NCBI GenBank assembly: GCA_032821775.1
Contig: JAVLRN010000007.1
Location: 2,170,001-2,234,000 of the forward strand
Direction of reading: 5' to 3'
Source: Sanguinoderma infundibulare
Taxonomy: Eukaryota; Basidiomycota; Agaricomycetes; Polyporales; Polyporaceae
Length of the DNA stretch: 64,000 nucleotides
Shown: positions 59,075 to 64,000 of the stretch, piece after piece
Layout: the number at the start of each line of letters is the position of its first letter
Position numbering within the stretch: the first letter of the stretch is position 1
Position numbers and translations under genes: made by a program
Notes under the pieces: generated by a model
What the model was told of the DNA's origin: nothing
Database searches by the model: none
What the model saw: the letters and a program-made list of their open reading frames with translations, nothing else

Positions 59075-61021
59075 ATGACCCCATCTGTGCATGGACTACC
59101 TCCTGAAGCGCTCCGCAAAATATGCAACTTGCTCCTTGTTACTCGGAAGGCAGACTTTGAGAACGAGGCCGAGTATGTCGGTCTTCACACCATCCTCTCC
59201 CTCGCAAGGACGTCCCAGGTCCTCCACGAACATGCCGTAGATGCGCTTTGGGATACCATCCCGGCTTTCGGCATTTTGGCCTGCACGTTGCCGCAAGACG
59301 CTTGGAGCTGCGAGCTGGTTGGGGGAGGTACAATTCCCGGAGCTCCGCTTCAATTGGTATGTTGCAATCACTCTGTCTTGCTCGGGCTCATTTGCATCGG
59401 AAGTCATTAAGGCGACAGTTAGTTGAGACCGACCTGGTTCGCTTCAACCATTACACCCCCCGCGTAAAACGCATCCTCTTGTCGGACGTTTGCACACACC
59501 TCCCTCCTCGCACGCGAGCCCTCAGCTTCTCGCCGAACATATTGGACGCATTCGGGTCTCACCCTTGTGGACAACTCCTTCCGAACCTCCGCGTTCTCCG
59601 ATATTCTCCGGACCCAGTGTACTACCGGGAATTCTACCGGTCGTTTCCCGTTCTCTTTGGTCCCAAAATGCAAGACGTCTCCACCTGGTGTCCTTTTGCA
59701 CATCCTTCGTCTTTCGAAGTGGTGGAAAAGCACTACGAGTGGATGCTGACGAGGCTCCACGTCTTCGCACCGAATCTGCGCACTCTGAATCTGAACGCCG
59801 ATGGCCAACCGTTTACATCAGCCATTTCGCGTGTAATCTCGAGCGTCGCGGTCAACACCTCCGAGCGCCTGCGCGCGTTCCAGGTCGGTCATATGGCCAT
59901 CAATCGCTGGGCCATGGAACACCTGGCGCGCCTGCCCTCCTTGGTTATCCTCAAGGCGAAACTCGACGATGACATCACCGAGGACAACCTGGCCTCTTTC
60001 CTCCGTAAACCTGGTAAATGGTTCCCGAATCTACGAGAGGTCCATCTGGCCCACCAACGGGACTTGTCCCTCTTGTCCTTTTTCGTCCAACGCGTCCAAC
60101 CTACGCAGACACCTTTGATGTCCATCGCTCTTGAAGTTTTGAATACGCAAGTCCCCTTCCAGCATATTACGGACTTCTTGACTAGCGTTGCGACCCGCGA
60201 TGATGCGGAGACCATCGAGGTGATCGCCCTCGAGTTCTGGGTGGACCAGCACGCCCCACACACGCTCACCGAGGGCCACTTGCGTCCGCTCTTTGCGCTC
60301 AGACGGCTCACACACCTCGACCTCCGTGTCCGGTGCGAGTTCGACATCGACAATGGCACGCTCGAGAGGGCTGCCGACGCCTGGCCGAACTTGGTGGTCC
60401 TCGAGCTCGAACAGGCGCCGTGGAACAAGACGTCAAAGGTCACCTTGGAGGGCCTCATCCCGCTCGCGCTGCGGTGCCGCCACCTCGAGCGACTTGGGCT
60501 GACGATCGACGCGGCGGGACCGTCGGAGGCACCCGTTGACCTCAACGGACCGTACGGCTCGCTGATCCTGCACGGGCCCAAGGCCGATGTGGAGTGCGTT
60601 GTTGTTTCGGTATCGAGAAACTTCCTATCGTTTGCTGACCCTATGCCTCAAAAGCTTCGCGATGCTTCCCACACACCATGCGTCAGCCAAGGAGTACTTG
60701 CGACAGAGACCTCGGGACCATTATCATCCGCTAAAGGAGCTCAACCTGGGGCAGTCGCCTATCGGCGACCATGTTGCCGTCGCGCGCTTCCTGGCGTGCT
60801 TCTTCCCCTGCGTGACCAGAGTCCATGGACAGTGGCGGCCCATGGAGCTCTTGGAGATCGAGAACGACGAGCTGAGCTTCTCGGAGGAGGAGACGAGGAC
60901 GATCATCGCCGAGGCAGAGTACAGGGAGGCGTGGGGGAGGGCGGTGAAGGATGTCTTGCCCGCGCTCAATTTGGTCCGGAGTCAGGAGCAATCGACCCTG
61001 GCCGAGAAGGCTCAGAAGTAG
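59075..61021 (+). CDS. F-box/LRR-type protein (intact)
   Basis: Three exons (59075-59356, 59419-60593, 60655-61021) join in phase to 607 residues. The N-terminal F-box reads HGLPPEALRKICNLLLVTRK, then ILSLARTSQVLHEHAVDALW. Leucine-rich sequence follows (LRALSFSPNILDAFG-like pieces, LRTLNLNADGQPF, RLTHLDLRVRCEFDIDNGTL, HLERLGLTIDAAG, PLKELNLGQSPIGDHVAVAR). The second intron (GTGCGT..AAAAG) was chosen because it restores the frame into MLPTHHASAKEYL. A putative SCF substrate receptor with unknown target. It is a paralog of the genes at 51.6 and 57.1 kb, all in the same orientation. Confidence 0.86.
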
Positions 61022-61844
61022 TCTCAATCTCAGGCTACTTGAGCTGTATGGGTGGGGTGCTGAGGCAGTGCACGGTAGTTTCATTTTCGGGGGGGCAGCG
61101 CTGAGGTGGTTTATGTCACCGTAGTTCACGGTGTAGCTGTGGCTGGTCTCGTCGCAGGGCGATAGAATCGCCTTCGCTTGTGGATCTGTAGGCGACAGGA
61201 GCAGGCGTGGGCGGAGGCAGGAGATGATCGTGCAGGAGGGGAACGGAGTAGCTGGGATGTTCTGAGGCTGACGGATGAGCGGCTGCACAGGCTGCGCAGG
61301 GCAGAGCTTCATGGGCGGAGGAGGTAAGTACGCTTTACCATCTGGTGCGTGTGCGGGGCCGCGTGTTCACGACTTCTCGCGTATGGTGTAGATTCCGAAA
61401 TGTGGTTGCCGGGATGGGTGGGTGGCAAACGCTTGGTTTGACACCACGAGTGATTCAGATGATGATCCTCCTTGTCTCCCGAGTCGAGCGCGACCTCCAC
61501 TTTGATTCCTTACACTCTGACGATTTTATAGTACGTTTACGAACATACTGGACTTTTTACAAGCTCTCACGTATACCCAAATGTCGACCCCCGCGCGATA
61601 TTCGCGCGAACCCTTCAGGGTATAAGCGGCAACGTACACCGTCTGTACACGCTTCTTCTAGCAATATTACGTTGCATATACCATACGGATTCATACGACA
61701 CACATGCGCAGTGTGTGAAAAAAAGGATTGAGAGATAGACAGCACAAGCAAAAGACGAAGTACAGACAAGAGAACCGCGATAGCATCGACGAATAACTTA
61801 GACGGGAAAGGGTGAGGCAGGAGTGAGAGCGGGCAGTGAGAGGA
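61022..61844. other. Intergenic, converging 3' ends
   Basis: 0.82 kb between the F-box gene and the NOP56 3' end. It is AT-richer from 61500 to 61750. No gene or RNA recognised. Confidence 0.5.
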
Positions 61845-63795
61845 TCACTCCTTGCTCCTCTTCTCCTTCTTTTCCTTCTTCTCTTTCTTCTCTTTCTTGT
61901 CCTTCTTCTCCTTTTTCGACTCGCCCTTCTGTGACAACAAGGGCATCTCAGTCAGCGCCATACCAAGTGAAGTACCGGCGCTGGGCACTGGCAAACACCA
62001 CAAAACCAAAGCCACAGACTCACCTCAGCCTCCTCCTTCTCCTTCTCCTTGCGCTCCTTCTTCTCCTTCTTCCTGAGCGCCTTCTTCTCCTCTTTGCTCA
62101 GCTTCACCTTCTTCCTCGGCGCGCTGTCGTCGCTCTCCTCATCCACCTCCATCTCGTCGCTCTTCCGCTTCTTATCCTTCTTGGACTTCTTCTTTGGCGG
62201 CGCCAACTCGGCGTCCGCAAACGGCAGCGGATCCTCCGCCACCTTGTCCTTGCCCTTATCCTTCTTGGACTTCGCTTTCGCCTTGGCGGGGACCGGGCCG
62301 TCGACGTCCATCGCGTCTTCGTCGTCCGACTCCTCGTCTGCGTCGAGCGCGAGAGACTCGAAGACCTTGCGCATCGCGTCCGCGTTCTTCGATGGCGGCT
62401 CGCCCGTCTCGAAGAAGTTCAGGCGTTCTTCTACTTGCTGCCTGAGTGCCTCGCCGAACTTCGCAGTTGGGTTATCTGTGGATTGCACGTTATGGTGCGA
62501 TCTGGATTGAAGGGAGGGAGGGATGGCACTCACCGGTGTAGCAGTCTATCCTCGCTGCTATTGAGCACTTGTTGGCTAGGAATCTTGAGATGCGGCCCTT
62601 ATACTTGGGGCCTGCGCGGCCAATGAATGACGAATGGTAGATGAGACCGTACTGTGCGGTGTCAGGTCACAATTGAGAACGACGCCAAGTCGTGAACCCA
62701 ACAAACACACCTTGGGAGTGTTGCCCTTCGTCTTGAGAGCACGGAAGAGTGCCTTCTCGGCACCAAGGATCTGCACTGTCGATGCCGGGTACTTGCTAAG
62801 GTTCGTTAAGCTGCCCGCATGGCTGATGAGCCGCGCGCCAATACGGTCGCCAAGGAGGGCAGTGAGGCTGGGTGCGACGTCGTTCATCTTTTCGTGGAGA
62901 TATGTTTGCAGCGACTTGCGGTACTCCGCGAGGGACACGACCCGTGTCGCGAACATGCCAACGTTCACCATATCAATCTCCGACAGCTCCACGCCCATCG
63001 ACCCGCGCGCCGCATCCAAGATGTTCTGCCCCTTCGTCTCGTCGTCGTCCAACAGCGCAGCCAACTCCGGCAGCTTCTCCTCCGTAAGCGTCTCCTTTGC
63101 GCCAATGAACTGCGTGACGCGCGCGTACTGGTAGTTGTCCGGCACGAGCTTGACGAGTTCGGGGAAGTGGTAGCCGTACCACTCGCGCACGCGCATCGAG
63201 AACAGGTTCACGTCCTTGTCGAGCTGGTCGAGGAGCGCGATGGCTTGGATGATCATATTGTCGATCCGGTTCACGTTGAATTTAAGCTTCGCACGCGAGT
63301 ACGCGTGCCCGAGCCCGAGTTGGGCCTTCGTCAGGTCCTCGTCCTGCAGGCCCTTGAGCAGCTTGGGGGCGTGCTGGCGGATGCCGCGGAGGATGTCCGT
63401 CGCGACCTCCTTGGAGGAGCAGTTGAAGCCCATCTGCTCCTTGAGCACGGGCGCGAGCGCGGGGTTGACAGCGAGTACGACCTTCTTCGGCTTGGAGAGG
63501 TTGAGCTCGAGGGTGTCGCGGAGGTGGGAGTGAATGGTGTCTGGGGCTAGTCAAGGTCTATCCCGGGCGGGTCGGAAGAAAATGACATACTTTCTGAGAG
63601 GTCGTTGATATTCTCCAGCGCATGTGCGGCATCTTTGAATGGGGCAAAGCTGATCAAGGACACCATTTTGTTGAATTGTGAAAAGTCGTCAATGGAGGCC
63701 TGGACGGCCTTGTCGAGTGCGCCGACGACATCGTGAAGCTTGACCTCGAAGACTGCGTAGCCGGACGAAGTTTCGAAGAGCGCGTGAGTGGCCAT
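61845..63795 (-). CDS. NOP56: Nucleolar protein NOP56 (box C/D snoRNP core)
   Basis: About five exons. The N-terminus ([20 protein letters not shown]) is the NOP56 fold that contacts fibrillarin. The coiled coil and Nop domain follow: [60 protein letters not shown] and [40 protein letters not shown] and [18 protein letters not shown] separate it from NOP58. The C-terminus is a long Lys/Glu tail ([15 protein letters not shown], then KKEKRSKE). NOP56 with NOP58, SNU13 and fibrillarin forms C/D snoRNPs that 2'-O-methylate rRNA. Start at 63795 gives the conserved N-terminus. NOP56 introns often host snoRNAs, but I could not confirm C/D boxes by eye. Confidence 0.95.
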
Positions 63796-64000
63796 GACGG
63801 AAAGAAGACCAGTCGTTGGAAGGAAAGTGGAGGTGGAGGTGCAGCCGATCAGGCCAGGGTCAAGAGTGAGGCCGGCACCGAGGACAACGAGCACAACGAC
63901 GAACACGACGACTGGACCGACGTCGACCAAAATCGGCCCAGAAACTTTTGCACGAGTGCGGTCATGTGATCGCTCGCGTTCGCAATGGGCGAGAGGATCG
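63796..64000. promoter_or_regulatory. NOP56 upstream region at the right edge
   Basis: The last 205 bp hold the NOP56 promoter side. An open minus-strand frame continues upstream of the chosen start, but its sequence (hydrophobic VVVFVVVLVVLG) is not part of the family. Confidence 0.45.

Noticed and set aside
1..64000. tRNA genes, rRNA genes, CRISPR arrays, telomeric repeats
   Set aside because: I looked for B-box-like GGTTCGA motifs. The hits (for example 10611 in the reductase gene and 19495 in the DUF6533 gene) have no matching A box or foldable stems. No regularly spaced repeats or TTAGGG arrays were seen.

Overview
The window looks like a nuclear chromosome segment of an agaricomycete (mushroom-forming basidiomycete), most likely a wood-decay fungus close to the Polyporales. 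The reasons are many short introns (about 50-70 bp, GT..AG), a GC-rich coding sequence, basidiomycete-specific membrane families (DUF6533, DUF6534), divergent F-box/LRR proteins, and aryl-alcohol-oxidase-like GMC oxidoreductases. The taxon is inferred, not proven. I saw no CRISPR array, rRNA gene or confident tRNA.

Layout. 2.0-13.2 kb is a conserved housekeeping block: a YCII-like protein, a STYX-type pseudophosphatase divergent from a ZNG1/CobW zinc GTPase, YAE1, NADPH-cytochrome P450 reductase, and the mitochondrial protein SHE9/MDM33. 14.3-17.9 kb holds a wrecked GMC relic and a full-length GMC gene with one disabling 31-bp deletion. 18.8-22.1 kb holds a DUF6533 membrane protein, tail to tail with a decaying sterol C-14 reductase (ERG24) copy. 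22.8-43.5 kb is mostly conserved genes: a VNX1-like cation/H+ antiporter, DDB1, a second DUF6533 protein, a DPB3/CHRAC-type histone-fold protein, a DUF6534 protein and EBP2. A candidate MITE lies upstream of DDB1. 43.8-50.9 kb is a direct tandem duplication of a ~3.5-kb module, each copy made of a GMC 3' relic, a promoter region and a complete 14-exon GMC gene. 51.0-61.0 kb is an F-box/LRR cluster (two intact genes, one frameshifted gene, one fragment) interrupted by an MFS transporter. 61.8-63.8 kb is NOP56.

The most notable story is the GMC family. Three copies of the same module lie in the same orientation, two in tandem and one about 26 kb away. They differ in integrity (B and C open, A frameshifted, copy 0 internally deleted), in splice-site state and in mosaic sequence identity, so this is a family caught in duplication, conversion and decay. 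If B and C are secreted aryl-alcohol-type oxidases, as their signal peptides and His/His active-site motifs suggest, they would supply H2O2 for lignocellulose attack. The P450 reductase would serve the P450s acting on the products. That link is inference.
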